Positions 54,517-63,578 of a stretch of 64,000 nucleotides of DNA are shown here, in pieces. Every line of letters begins with the position of its first letter. Positions within the stretch are counted from its first letter, which is position 1. The stretch is from the NCBI RefSeq assembly GCF_014077005.1, contig NZ_JACGVC010000049.1, positions 186,001 through 250,000 on the forward strand, given 5' to 3'. Below the pieces are notes generated by a model. The model did not search any database. It had not been told where the DNA came from and saw nothing but the letters and a program-made list of their open reading frames with translations. The position numbers and the translations under genes are program-made. Source of the DNA: Colwellia sp. MB3u-45. Lineage in GTDB: Bacteria > Pseudomonadota > Gammaproteobacteria > Enterobacterales > Alteromonadaceae.

Positions 54517-55362
54517 CTAAAAATGTATGTTGGGAAATAAACCTATCACTTGCTTAATAACCTCGGTTTTTTGACTTTTCGCTAGGTACACGGCAAATAT
54601 TTCACGATGATAAACCGGCGCACTTTCAACAACAAACAACTTATTCGCTTCAACATGTTCAAAAGTCATTTGCCGAGGCAAGTGTGCACCTCCCCCCGCT
54701 TGTAAAATATAATTTAAGGCGATGCGAGGCTGACTCATAAAGTGTTTTGCCGGTGGAGCATGCTGAAATTCACGCATATGCTGAGTATTTACCGACTCAC
54801 CATAATCCACCATAATATAATTATCGACATGCGAGCCTTCAATGTGATCAGGGTTTGTGGTTACTAAATGCAGTGGCACTGTGGCTACTTTCTCGGTGAC
54901 TAAATCTTCGATAAATGGTGGTTCAAATAAAAACGCAAGATCTACCACGCGGCCAATAACATTTTTTCTTAACTCCATGGGCGAATAGGTACTGGTAAAT
55001 AAACTAACACTGTCTAAATTACGGTGAATTTTCTGTAACCAACCTTGTAAGACAATATCCCAGATAGAGTTTAACGAACCGATGGCAAGTTGCTGCGCAT
55101 CATGCTCAACTACACCAACATCGTGCTTGGTTTTTTGCCACATAAAAAGTATTTCATTGGCATGCTTTATTAGTCGAAGACCTTCAGTCGTCAACTTTAG
55201 ATGTTTATTACTACGATCAAACAGCAAAACACCCAAGTCATCTTCTAAAAGCTTTATGCGGGCACTAACGGCTGACTGGGTAATAAAAAGATTTTCAGAG
55301 GCGATTCTAAAATGTAATGTTCGGCTCACTTCCAAAAATGTGGTTAATAATTCAAATTTCAT
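54517..55362 (-). CDS. LysR-family regulator divergent from rimK
   Basis: From ATG 55362 (GAGAGGG four bases upstream) 281 residues: HTH with FLEVSRTLHFRIASENLFIT and ISARIKLLEDDLGVLLFDRS, then an effector domain beginning near LAIGSLNSIWDIVLQGWLQK. The N-terminal half resembles HdfR-like regulators. A perfect 10-bp inverted repeat lies 18 bp before its start. It is divergent from the rimK operon; control of that operon and of itself is inferred from the layout. Confidence 0.87.
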   Translation of the reverse strand: MKFELLTTFLEVSRTLHFRIASENLFITQSAVSARIKLLEDDLGVLLFDRSNKHLKLTTEGLRLIKHANEILFMWQKTKHDVGVVEHDAQQLAIGSLNSIWDIVLQGWLQKIHRNLDSVSLFTSTYSPMELRKNVIGRVVDLAFLFEPPFIEDLVTEKVATVPLHLVTTNPDHIEGSHVDNYIMVDYGESVNTQHMREFQHAPPAKHFMSQPRIALNYILQAGGGAHLPRQMTFEHVEANKLFVVESAPVYHREIFAVYLAKSQKTEVIKQVIGLFPNIHF

Positions 55363-55379
55363 AAAACCCTCTCTAATCA

Positions 55380-55408
55380 AATATTTTGATTGAACTGGTC
55401 AAAATATT
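55380..55408. promoter_or_regulatory. Inverted-repeat operator between LysR gene and rimK
   Basis: Perfect 10-bp arms AATATTTTGA and TCAAAATATT with 9 bp between. It lies 18 bp upstream of the LysR start and about 90 bp before rimK. This position suits autorepression plus activation of rimK. Confidence 0.65.
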
Positions 55409-55498
55409 GCGTTTTATTATTTTAGAAGCTGACTATACACTCTAGTTCAATATTTACATCACTTTAAATAATAAAAGTGAAATGAACAGGTAGCCATT

Positions 55499-56404
55499 AT
55501 GAAAGTAGCAATATTATCAAGAAATAAAAATCTTTATTCTACAAGACGCTTAAAAGAAGCAGGCGAAGCAATGGGACATGAAGTTGATGTTATTGATACT
55601 CTACATTGCTATATGGATATAACCAGTAGCCATTCGGCTGTGCGTTATCACGGTAAAGAATTACCTAAGTATGATGCGATTATTCCTCGTATCGGTGCTT
55701 CTGTTACCTTTTACGGCACAGCGGTTGCGCGACAATTTGAAATGATGGGCACCTTTAATATTAATGAATCAGTTGCTATTAGTCGTTCTCGCGATAAATT
55801 GCGCTCATTACAATTATTATCACGTAAAGGTATTGGCTTACCTCGTACCGGCTTTGCCAGTAAACCTGATAATGCCAAAGATTTAATTAAAAATGTTGGT
55901 GGCGCACCTGTTGTTATCAAGTTGTTAGAAGGCACGCAAGGTATCGGTGTTGTTTTAGCTGATACTGCAAAAGCCGCTGAGTCAATTATTGAAGCCTTTA
56001 TGGGCTTAAAAGCTAACATCTTGGTACAAGAATTTGTCAAAGAAGCCGGTGGTGCTGACATTCGTTGTTTAGTTATCGGTGGCAAAGTCGTTGCTGCCAT
56101 GAAACGACAAGGTGCAGAAGGTGAGTTTCGCTCTAACTTACATCGCGGTGGTAGTGCTGAAGTGGTGAAGTTATCCAAAGAAGAACGAGACACAGCAATT
56201 AAAGCGGCAAAAGCCATGGGCTTAAATATGTGTGGTGTAGATTTACTACGCTCCAAAAATGGTCCTATGGTGATGGAAGTAAACTCATCTCCAGGCTTAG
56301 AAGGTATAGAAACCGCAACAGGTAAAAATATTGCCGGTATGATTTTTGAATTTTTAGAAAAAAATGCCAAACCAAACAGCAATAAAACTCGTGGTAAAGG
56401 ATAA
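55499..56404 (+). CDS. rimK: Ribosomal protein S6 glutamate ligase
   Basis: ATP-grasp ligase that adds glutamate residues to the C-terminus of ribosomal protein S6, and in vitro can also make poly-alpha-glutamate. The 301 residues match E. coli RimK (300), with [20 protein letters not shown], the ATP-grasp core [37 protein letters not shown] and the metal-binding [14 protein letters not shown]. It is the first gene of an operon with the M14 deacylase, the retropepsin-like protease and an MscS channel. Confidence 0.94.
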   Translation: MKVAILSRNKNLYSTRRLKEAGEAMGHEVDVIDTLHCYMDITSSHSAVRYHGKELPKYDAIIPRIGASVTFYGTAVARQFEMMGTFNINESVAISRSRDKLRSLQLLSRKGIGLPRTGFASKPDNAKDLIKNVGGAPVVIKLLEGTQGIGVVLADTAKAAESIIEAFMGLKANILVQEFVKEAGGADIRCLVIGGKVVAAMKRQGAEGEFRSNLHRGGSAEVVKLSKEERDTAIKAAKAMGLNMCGVDLLRSKNGPMVMEVNSSPGLEGIETATGKNIAGMIFEFLEKNAKPNSNKTRGKG

Positions 56405-56409
56405 GGGTA

Positions 56410-57432
56410 ATGATGGGTCCATTAAAAATAGGTGAATTTGTGATATTACCTGGTGAACAACGCAAGATAGACTTGCCTGTAGCCAAGTTATATACAGATG
56501 CAGACGTTTCTTTACCTGTACATATTATTCGTTCAAAAAAACCTGGGCCTACTATTTTTGTTAGTGCTGCGGTGCATGGTGATGAGTTAAATGGCATTGA
56601 AATTATTCGGCGATTAATCAGCGAAAATAAATTTAAAATCACCAAAGGAACCGTAATAGCCGTTCCTATGGTGAACGTTTATGGCGTAGTGAACCAAAGT
56701 CGCTACATGCCTGACCGAAGAGATCTTAATCGCTGTTTTCCTGGCTCAGCAAAAGGATCGCTGGCTGGGCGAGTAGCCTATATTTTTCTCAATGAAATTG
56801 TTAAACATTGCGATTACGGCATTGATCTTCACACCGGCGCAATTCACCGCTCCAATTTACCACAAATTAGAGCCGATCTATCTTGTGCAGAAACCAAAGA
56901 GCTTGCGCAGGTATTTGGCGTTCCTGTGGTATTAAATTCAAATATTATTGATGGTTCATTAAGAGAGGCGGCGGTAAAACATAATACCAAAGTATTGCTT
57001 TATGAAGCTGGAGAAGCCTTACGTTTTGATGAGTTTTCAATTCGCGCCGGCATGAGAGGCATTACTAACGTATTAAAGCATTTAGGCATGCGTAAAGCTT
57101 CGTCGACGCGCAAAAAAATTATCGCACCCTTTGTTGCTAACAGCAGTCAATGGTTACGCGCTAATGCCAGTGGCATAGTTAATCATCGCGTTCGTTTAGG
57201 TGAACAAATAAAAAAAGGTGATGTACTGGCAGAAATTGGCAGTCCGTATGGCGAAATTATTGATGTGGTGAAAGCCAGTAGATCTGGCATATTAATTGGT
57301 CAACAAAATATTCCTTTAGTACAAGAAGGTGAAGCTATGTTTCATATTGCCTACTTTGAAGAAGATGACAAACATATATTTGAGCAAATAGAGAGTGCTC
57401 AAGACAACCTACTACCAGAGAACAACGTTTAA
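56410..57432 (+). CDS. Succinylglutamate desuccinylase/aspartoacylase-family (M14) deacylase
   Basis: 340 residues with a zinc carboxypeptidase-like catalytic core: ligands His56 and Glu59 in AAVHGDELNGIE, a third His in YGIDLHTGAI, and the catalytic glutamate in LLYEAGEALRF. A C-terminal barrel (about 230-320) looks lipoyl-like: VRLGEQIKKGDVLAEIGSPY. The start follows rimK by 5 bp, with AAGGG upstream; the second ATG (56413) is equally possible. Family members remove acyl or amino-acid groups from amides. Acting on a RimK-made glutamyl bond is attractive but unproven. Confidence 0.85.
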   Translation: MMGPLKIGEFVILPGEQRKIDLPVAKLYTDADVSLPVHIIRSKKPGPTIFVSAAVHGDELNGIEIIRRLISENKFKITKGTVIAVPMVNVYGVVNQSRYMPDRRDLNRCFPGSAKGSLAGRVAYIFLNEIVKHCDYGIDLHTGAIHRSNLPQIRADLSCAETKELAQVFGVPVVLNSNIIDGSLREAAVKHNTKVLLYEAGEALRFDEFSIRAGMRGITNVLKHLGMRKASSTRKKIIAPFVANSSQWLRANASGIVNHRVRLGEQIKKGDVLAEIGSPYGEIIDVVKASRSGILIGQQNIPLVQEGEAMFHIAYFEEDDKHIFEQIESAQDNLLPENNV

Positions 57433-57448
57433 AATAAGGTAACGTGAT

Positions 57449-57880
57449 ATGACCACAAAACAAAAAATAATTATTGGTAGTTTGGAAACTATTACGCTAC
57501 CTGATTTAGCGATAACAGATATACAGGTGCGCGTTGATACCGGCGCTAAAACCTCTTCTCTACATGTTGATAATATTACAAAATTTAAAAAAAATGGTAA
57601 GGTGATGGTGCGATTTGACCTACACCCCGATGTCTATAATGTTGAAAATATGATTTCTTGTGAAGCCCCTATTCATGACATTAGAAGAGTTAAATCTTCA
57701 AATGGTACCTCAGAGCAACGCTATGTAATATCAACACCGGTAAAATTAGGTAGTGAACTTTGGCCGATTGAAATAACCTTAACTGACCGCTCAGATATGA
57801 GTTACTTAATGTTATTTGGTCGCGAGGCAATTGGTGAAAGGTTTCTTATAGACCCATCAAAAGCCTTTGTAAATTCATAA
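57449..57880 (+). CDS. Retropepsin-like aspartic protease, RimB type (formerly ATP-dependent zinc protease)
   Basis: 143 residues; a single retropepsin-like fold with catalytic Asp in VRVDTGAKTSSLHVDNI and the C-terminal FGREAIGERFLIDPSKAF typical of the family. In Pseudomonas a similar protein, RimB, is coded with RimK and modulates S6 glutamylation. Here it is the third gene of the rimK operon, 16 bp after the deacylase. Older names call it a zinc protease, but the DTGA motif indicates an aspartic protease. Confidence 0.87.
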   Translation: MTTKQKIIIGSLETITLPDLAITDIQVRVDTGAKTSSLHVDNITKFKKNGKVMVRFDLHPDVYNVENMISCEAPIHDIRRVKSSNGTSEQRYVISTPVKLGSELWPIEITLTDRSDMSYLMLFGREAIGERFLIDPSKAFVNS

Positions 57881-57904
57881 CATACCATTTATTAAGGTTT
57901 TAGT

Positions 57905-58777
57905 ATGACTATTGAACAGACTATAGAACAAGCGAAAGTGATACTTTCTCATATCGTTATTACGATATCAGAGCAACCTATCACGATAGGCGATATTCTT
58001 TTTATACCCATAATAATTTTTATGGGTATATTGTTAACCAAGTGGCTAATTAAGTTAATCAGTAGTCGTTTAACAACAAAAAAAACTGACCCTAATATTA
58101 TTCACTTAGTGGAACGCGTTTTATATGTTATCGCGATAACCATTATTATGATCAGCATATTAGACTTTATGAATGTGCCGATTGCTGCTTTTGCTTTTTT
58201 GTCTGGCGCCATTGCTATCGGTTTTGGTTTTGGTGCACAAAATATTATTAATAATTTTATTAGTGGCTGGATCTTAATGTGGGAGCGCCCTATTCGTATT
58301 GGCGATTTTTTAGAAATTGAAGACTCCAAAGGCCTAGTGGAAGAAATTAACACCCGGTCAACCCGTATAAAGCGAGTAGACGGTGTACATTTATTAATAC
58401 CTAACAGCAAGTTACTTGAAAACACCGTGGTTAACTGGACCTTAGTAGACCAGTTTGTTAGATGTTCGGTTAAAGTGGGTGTCGCTTATGGCTCGCCAGC
58501 CAAAAAAGTTGCGGGCTTGATTATGCAAGCAACCACAGAACAAGCTGAAGCGCTAACAGAGCCTAAACCCTTAGTTACCTTTGACGACTTTGGCGATAAT
58601 GCCTTAATGTTTGAAGTCACGTTTTGGGTCAACTCAAGAGTGGAAAGTGGTTTAAGAATTGCAAAAAGCAACGTAAGGTTTCGTTTGGAAGAATTATTTG
58701 AACAAGAGAATATTGTCGTGGCATATCCGCAACGAGACATACACCTTGATGGCTCATTAAAGATAATTAACAGTTAA
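57905..58777 (+). CDS. MscS-family mechanosensitive channel
   Basis: 290 residues with three N-terminal helices, the pore helix and beta domain AFLSGAIAIGFGFGAQNIIN, WERPIRIGDFLEIEDSKG and LLIPNSKLLENTVVNWTLVD, and an alpha-beta C-terminal part. The length is nearly that of E. coli MscS (286). It lies 24 bp after the RimB-type gene, so it is likely in the rimK operon. A perfect 17-bp inverted repeat covers its last codons and stop. Confidence 0.9.
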   Translation: MTIEQTIEQAKVILSHIVITISEQPITIGDILFIPIIIFMGILLTKWLIKLISSRLTTKKTDPNIIHLVERVLYVIAITIIMISILDFMNVPIAAFAFLSGAIAIGFGFGAQNIINNFISGWILMWERPIRIGDFLEIEDSKGLVEEINTRSTRIKRVDGVHLLIPNSKLLENTVVNWTLVDQFVRCSVKVGVAYGSPAKKVAGLIMQATTEQAEALTEPKPLVTFDDFGDNALMFEVTFWVNSRVESGLRIAKSNVRFRLEELFEQENIVVAYPQRDIHLDGSLKIINS

Positions 58778-58790
58778 TTATCTTTAATGA
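58754..58790. repeat. Perfect 17-bp inverted repeat across the mscS stop codon
   Basis: Arms 58754-58770 and 58774-58790, exact complements around CAG. The left arm codes for the final residues and the right arm includes the TAA stop. It would form a very stable hairpin at the 3' end of the mRNA, but no T-run follows. Confidence 0.85.
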
Positions 58791-59119
58791 TAAGCACAGC
58801 AATACTACTTTGATTAATATTGTCGCTCAACAACCGACTATTGTAATTAATAACACGGTTACCTTAGTGTAGTTAACGAGCACAAGTGGACAATAACTTA
58901 ATGAAATTAACGGGTTAATTAGATTACTTTAACACTTACATCAGCTTAATTGATCGGTCAATATTTATAAATGACACGTCAAGCAAGCTGATTTTTTCAT
59001 ATAAAATAAGCTTAAATTCATCATCTAAAAAATAATCACCTTAAAGTTAATCAGTCGCAGATTAACTCAGTTAAGATTAATTCAGTTCAAATTAGATAGT
59101 CTAAATTAGATAAGCAGCA
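58791..59119. other. Non-coding stretch with the second dispersed repeat
   Basis: No supported gene. It holds the dispersed repeat at 58874-58903 and several near-copies of the word AGATTAA/TCAGTTAA around 59050-59110. It separates converging transcripts of the two MscS-type genes. Confidence 0.4.
58874..58903 (+). repeat. Dispersed intergenic repeat, copy 2
   Basis: 29 of 30 positions identical to 7761-7790. Flanking bases on both sides are also partly alike (for example AACAC before and TTAATTAGA/CCAATTAG after). Confidence 0.8.
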
Positions 59120-59923
59120 CTAAACTTTTTTATTTTCAAACCACAGTTTCATAAAATCCGCAGTAAGCTTTTGCTCTATCCCAAGCGCCTTTTCTGTTGG
59201 GCAAAAAATAGAAAACACCACCTGTGTATCACCAAGTTCAGAAGTAGCTACTTGAATATGAGGTTTAGGACCAGAAATGCTGATATCTAAACGATTTTCT
59301 ATTAGTTGATTATAACGCATAGCCACCTCTTTAAATTCAATGCAATATAAATTTGCCTTTTCATAAAGTGTATCAATAAAAATAAAGGGATTAACACTGT
59401 CATCACGCACAATGATGAAGTGGTGCATCGCATAACGTTTTAAAAAATTCAGGTTCTTAATAACTGAGGTAATTAACTGACTGTTAGGCACATACAAGGT
59501 TTTACCTGTATATTGATAATTGTGCTTATCAACTTCTAAAAGCGTTAAATTTGCCCAGTCGTTAGAGTGCACTTCACCATAATAATTTCCTACCTGTATC
59601 CAATCACCAATGCGAAAAGGTCGACTGGATAAGATATAAATAAAGCCAATAAAGCATTGAATGAACTCTCTTGTTGCAAATACTATGGCAACAATAAAGG
59701 CCGCAATTGAAAAAGCAAACCTTTGAATTTCACTCGACCAAATATTAAAAATAAAAATAATAACTAATAAAGTAAATATATTATTTACCATATTAATTTT
59801 TAATCTTTTACTTTTCTTAGACTTTCTTTTTATCAGCTTGATTATTAATGCTTTAGTGGCATAAAAAGCCATAATAAATAGTAGAGTTAATAAGAGTTTA
59901 TGTTGCAATAAAAATTTAACCAC
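59120..59923 (-). CDS. MscS-like small-conductance channel protein
   Basis: 267 residues: helices at about 8-26, 45-62 and 70-95, followed by the MscS beta domain, SSRPFRIGDWIQVGNYYGEV and TLYVPNSQLITSVIKNLNFL. The pore helix is not the Gly/Ala-rich version of MscS (here FATREFIQCFIGFIYIL), so it could be a regulatory or low-conductance relative. The 3' end faces the rimK-operon mscS gene. A short tandem repeat lies just upstream of its start. Confidence 0.82.
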   Translation of the reverse strand: MVKFLLQHKLLLTLLFIMAFYATKALIIKLIKRKSKKSKRLKINMVNNIFTLLVIIFIFNIWSSEIQRFAFSIAAFIVAIVFATREFIQCFIGFIYILSSRPFRIGDWIQVGNYYGEVHSNDWANLTLLEVDKHNYQYTGKTLYVPNSQLITSVIKNLNFLKRYAMHHFIIVRDDSVNPFIFIDTLYEKANLYCIEFKEVAMRYNQLIENRLDISISGPKPHIQVATSELGDTQVVFSIFCPTEKALGIEQKLTADFMKLWFENKKV

Positions 59924-59990
59924 AGTGTCTATATATAAAATAATAATGGCCTTGTAATTTTTAGTTACTGATAGTAATGCTTAGTTGATA

Positions 59991-60027
59991 CTTAGCGGTG
60001 CTTAATTAGTGCTTAGCGGTGCTTAAT
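59991..60027. repeat. 21-bp tandem repeat
   Basis: CTTAGCGGTGCTTAAT occurs twice (59991 and 60012), 21 bp apart, with a weaker partial copy just before. It is between the MscS-like gene and the MlaC-like gene. Confidence 0.8.
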
Positions 60028-60059
60028 AGCTCGTAATCCTTGTTAACTTTTAGCGTTAA

Positions 60060-60695
60060 TTAACCCTCAACCACTTTATGATTAATTTTCTGTAACTGTA
60101 GCAAAGTACCTTCTATGCCCAATTTATTAAAACTGGCATTTATTTCTGCTTGTTTTGTTTGCAATAAGCTTATTCCTTCAACCTCAATATCAAAGAAAAG
60201 CCAGGCTTGTGTACTTGACTGTAATAATTTAACCACGGCTTTATTGGTTTTAGTGCTGCCAACAATGGTGATATCAACCATCGCCATTTTACCACTTTTA
60301 GAGATGGTACTTTCGCCGATATTGATCACTTCATTATCATATTTATTTAATAAATTGCTATAAGTGTTGATAAGCTGTAACGATAACTCAGCGATAAAAG
60401 GCTCTCTGAGTTCTTCAGGAACCTTAGTGAAATTTTTATTCAAGATTTTATAAGTAAAGTATCGGGTATCGACTTCTGGCAATAAATACTTGTTTAACAC
60501 GTCTTTAATATTCGCCTTGGTTAAGGTCTCAGTTTGCTTTAATTTAATTAGCGAAGCTTCAACCTGACTAAATATCTGCTTTACCTTAGCTTTAGCATCG
60601 TCAGGAGATGCAAAAACAGTCGCTGTGATTAACAGCGCCATAGTGAAAATAACAACACTGATTAAATTAGTGTTGTAGGTACGTTTGGTTGTCAT
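60060..60695 (-). CDS. MlaC/Ttg2D-family phospholipid-binding periplasmic protein
   Basis: From ATG 60695 it encodes 211 residues: a signal peptide (about 1-29, LLITATVFASPD) and a MlaC-type domain with LPEVDTRYFTYKILNKNF, EELREPFIAELSLQLINTYS and AWLFFDIEVEGISLLQTKQA. MlaC shuttles phospholipids between the outer and inner membranes. The usual mlaFEDB partners are absent around it, so it is an orphan copy, which might serve another MCE system or a different lipid. The longer reading frame to 60737 lacks a ribosome-binding site. Confidence 0.85.
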   Translation of the reverse strand: MTTKRTYNTNLISVVIFTMALLITATVFASPDDAKAKVKQIFSQVEASLIKLKQTETLTKANIKDVLNKYLLPEVDTRYFTYKILNKNFTKVPEELREPFIAELSLQLINTYSNLLNKYDNEVINIGESTISKSGKMAMVDITIVGSTKTNKAVVKLLQSSTQAWLFFDIEVEGISLLQTKQAEINASFNKLGIEGTLLQLQKINHKVVEG

Positions 60696-60737
60696 TTCAT
60701 TACTCAATAAATAATATATAAACATAATTATAGTCAT

Positions 60738-61291
60738 TCATATCAAGCTAGCAAGCGCATTAATTTATTCAAACTAATCAAATAAATTAATTAAACGCTT
60801 CGCGGTAACAAAAATATTAACCACTTGTTCTTGTTAAGGTTAAGATGAAGGTTAACAATTAAATAAACTAGGTTATATTTTCTGTAATACCCTAAAAATT
60901 ATCATTTAAATCCACTATTGGTGAACTTTAAGTTTACTTTATCCGTATTAGAGTCCTTATAATATTACCTGACTCAACAATTGTTTAAAAAAAACACAAT
61001 ATAGTTTAATAATCACTTTAGCGTCTTAGGTACAGTGGCAATGTACTGGTAATCCACTTATTTATATATTATCTTAAGGCACAGTTAACCTTATTATTGC
61101 TCTTATTTCACTGCCATTTTTCAGTGTTATACCTTCAATGTTAACTAATCCACTTTAAGTGATCATCTTTAGCAAATATTTAAATTTAACATCAGTAAAT
61201 ATTGTTGAGGTATGTGTATTAATTTTTAGCACCAAGGATAGGTCTTAATATTTATCTTAGGTATTTAAAACAACATATCGAGACACCATTA
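60738..61291. other. Long divergent non-coding region
   Basis: Contains a likely -10 box TATAAT at 60958-60963 on the plus strand, which would give the CHASE kinase mRNA a leader of about 320 nt. Upstream is TTTAAGTTTACTTTA, similar to but not a full copy of the eptA operator. A degenerate copy of the dispersed repeat lies at 60807-60836. Confidence 0.4.
60807..60836 (-). repeat. Possible degenerate dispersed repeat, copy 3 (inverted)
   Basis: About 22 of 30 positions match the complement of copy 1, with 14 of 16 in CCACTTGTTCTTGTTA. It may be chance, but the location (intergenic) fits the other copies. Confidence 0.4.
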
Positions 61292-63064
61292 ATGAAAAAT
61301 AGTGTGACAGCAGTAACGCATACTGATATTAAAAGACAAAAGTTAATTGATGCAAGTCGATTTCACAGTATACATTGGTTAATATTAATCCTTTCAACCA
61401 TATTAACTATTGGGGCATGGTACATAGCTTCAGCACAGGTTAATAAAAGAGTGGCTGAACGTTTTGAGCGTGAGTCTTTGCACGTTATAGAACTTGTTAA
61501 AGAAAGAATGCAGCTATATGAACACGCCTTATGGGGAGCTGTCGCTCATGTTGATGCTAGCGAAGGTGATATTACTAACCAGCAATGGGAAAACTACAGC
61601 AATAGCCTACGCATAGACCAAACCTACCCTGGCATCAATGGCCTAGGGTTAATTTATAATGTTAAGTCTGACCAACATAATAGCTTTATTCTACAGCAGC
61701 AAAAAAGCCGACCAAATTTTAGCATCCACCCCTTATATCCCGATGAAGAACTTTGGCCAATTACCTTTATTGAGCCGTACTTAACAAATAAACAGGCTGT
61801 GGGTTTAAATGTAGCCTTTGAAAAAAATAGATACTTGGGGGTCAAAAAAGCCAGAGATACAGGTTTAGCACAATTAACCGGACCCATTACCCTAGTACAA
61901 GACGAGAAACAAACACCTGGGTTTCTTTTCTATGCCCCTTTCTATAAAAAAGGTCTGCCGCACAACTCAGTAAATACTCGCCAAGCGTCGATACAAGGCG
62001 TGGCCTATGCGCCTTTTATTATGTCTAAACTTATTTCCGGCACCTTAGCTGTTGAACAACGCCATGTTTCATTACATATTAGCGACGATGGTAAGTCATT
62101 GTATAATGATATAAATAATGTCGACAGTATTGAAATAGACGCTAATCCACTCTTTATTAAGCATATCGATGTTAATTTCTATGGCCGAGAATGGAAGTTT
62201 ATTGTTAGTTCAAATTTATTCTTTCGAGAGGCTTCAGGTTCTAATCAACCGTATTTCATATTAGCGGGTGGTATTATTATTGATCTTTTGATACTCGCCT
62301 TGTTTATTGTACTTTCAAGAGCAAACAAGCAAGCATTAATCTATGCTGACGATATGACTCAGGAACTCAAAATTGGCACTCAACGTCTGATTAGCTCAAA
62401 CCAAGATCTTGAACAGTTTGCTTATGTAGCTTCACATGATTTGAAGTCACCTTTAAATGCCATAAAAAAATTAGCCAGTTGGATCACTGAGGATTGTGAA
62501 AGCATATTACCTGAGGGCTCCAAAAAACATTTAACATTGCTTAATAGCCGCACTGACAGAATGAATAGGTTACTGGACGATTTACTCGACTACTCTCGTA
62601 TTGGCCGACATGAATATAAACCTCAAAAATTTGATTTAGCCATAATAGCTAACGAAATTTTTAGTCTAATAGATCACCCAACAGGCTTTAATTTGTCGGT
62701 AGAAAAGCAGATATTACTTTTGCCTAGAACGCCAATAGAAATTATACTACGCAATCTCCTGTCAAATGCCGTAAAACATCACGATAAACCCACGGGTCAC
62801 ATTAAAATATTGTATAAAACAATGAATAAAATGCACCATATTAGTGTACAAGATGACGGCCCGGGTATTCCACGCGAATTATTTGATAAAGCGTTAGAAA
62901 TGTTTCAAACTTTACGACCCAGAGATAAAGTTGAAGGTAGTGGTATGGGCTTGTCATTATCAAAGAAAACCATCGAATATTATGGCGGCAGTTTAACGAT
63001 TGACTCCGATGGTATTACAGGCACTACCATAGTGCTTTTATGGCCCATTACCACAAAAATATAA
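61292..63064 (+). CDS. CHASE-domain sensor histidine kinase
   Basis: 590 residues: helix about 28-47, periplasmic CHASE domain (about 75-270) with SLRIDQTYPGINGLGLIYNV, VAFEKNRYLGVKKARDTG and LFYAPFYKK, second helix about 320-342, then a kinase core: phospho-acceptor His382 in YVASHDLKSPLNAIKKLASW, N-box LLSNAVKHHDKP, and G-boxes DDGPGIPRE and GSGMGLSLSKKTIEYYGG. The kinase half is of the phytochrome-like type, and two response-regulator genes follow. The CHASE ligand is unknown. Confidence 0.92.
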   Translation: MKNSVTAVTHTDIKRQKLIDASRFHSIHWLILILSTILTIGAWYIASAQVNKRVAERFERESLHVIELVKERMQLYEHALWGAVAHVDASEGDITNQQWENYSNSLRIDQTYPGINGLGLIYNVKSDQHNSFILQQQKSRPNFSIHPLYPDEELWPITFIEPYLTNKQAVGLNVAFEKNRYLGVKKARDTGLAQLTGPITLVQDEKQTPGFLFYAPFYKKGLPHNSVNTRQASIQGVAYAPFIMSKLISGTLAVEQRHVSLHISDDGKSLYNDINNVDSIEIDANPLFIKHIDVNFYGREWKFIVSSNLFFREASGSNQPYFILAGGIIIDLLILALFIVLSRANKQALIYADDMTQELKIGTQRLISSNQDLEQFAYVASHDLKSPLNAIKKLASWITEDCESILPEGSKKHLTLLNSRTDRMNRLLDDLLDYSRIGRHEYKPQKFDLAIIANEIFSLIDHPTGFNLSVEKQILLLPRTPIEIILRNLLSNAVKHHDKPTGHIKILYKTMNKMHHISVQDDGPGIPRELFDKALEMFQTLRPRDKVEGSGMGLSLSKKTIEYYGGSLTIDSDGITGTTIVLLWPITTKI

Positions 63065-63109
63065 CAACGCAATACTGGCATTAAACAAGATAAACGGATA
63101 GCTGAGAAA

Positions 63110-63532
63110 ATGACTGAACAAAAAGAAGTAACGCTGTTATTAATTGAAGATGACGATGTCGATGCTATGTCTATAACGCGTGCCTTTGACAAATTGTGCC
63201 TAGGTAACACCATTATTAGAGCAACTGATGGCCTACACGGCTTAGAGTTACTGCGCAGCGGTGCTGTACCCTCTCCTTATATTATATTGCTTGATTTACA
63301 AATGCCGCGTTTAAATGGTTTAGAGTTTTTAGAAAAGATTCGTCAAGATCCACAATTAGACAAGAGTATTATTTTTGTTTTAACGACATCAAAATCAGAT
63401 AAAGATATTACCGCCAGCTACCAAAAAAATATCGCGGGTTACTTTATTAAAGATCAAGTAGGAGACGGTTTTTTAGACATCGTAAAGGTGCTCAAAGGCT
63501 ATTGGAAAATAGTTCTTTTCCCAGAAAGTTAA
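63110..63532 (+). CDS. Single-domain (Rcp1-like) response regulator
   Basis: 140 residues of a lone receiver domain: LLLIEDDDVDAMSITRAFDK, phospho-acceptor Asp in YIILLDLQMPRLNG and the switch Thr/Lys in FVLTTSKSDKD and GYFIKDQ. This type (Rcp1 family) usually takes phosphate from phytochrome-like or CHASE kinases. It begins 45 bp after the kinase. No output domain is present, so it acts through protein contacts or as a phosphate relay. Confidence 0.92.
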   Translation: MTEQKEVTLLLIEDDDVDAMSITRAFDKLCLGNTIIRATDGLHGLELLRSGAVPSPYIILLDLQMPRLNGLEFLEKIRQDPQLDKSIIFVLTTSKSDKDITASYQKNIAGYFIKDQVGDGFLDIVKVLKGYWKIVLFPES

Positions 63533-63578
63533 ACAAATCAGCCATACTTTTACCGTGATGATCACGAAAGGATAAAAT

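Noticed and set aside
60920-60945. TTTAAGTTTACTTTA as a third PmrA-like operator before the CHASE kinase
   Set aside because: Only one half-site fits, and the position 11 bp upstream (TTGGTG) does not match. It is also more than 300 bp from the gene.
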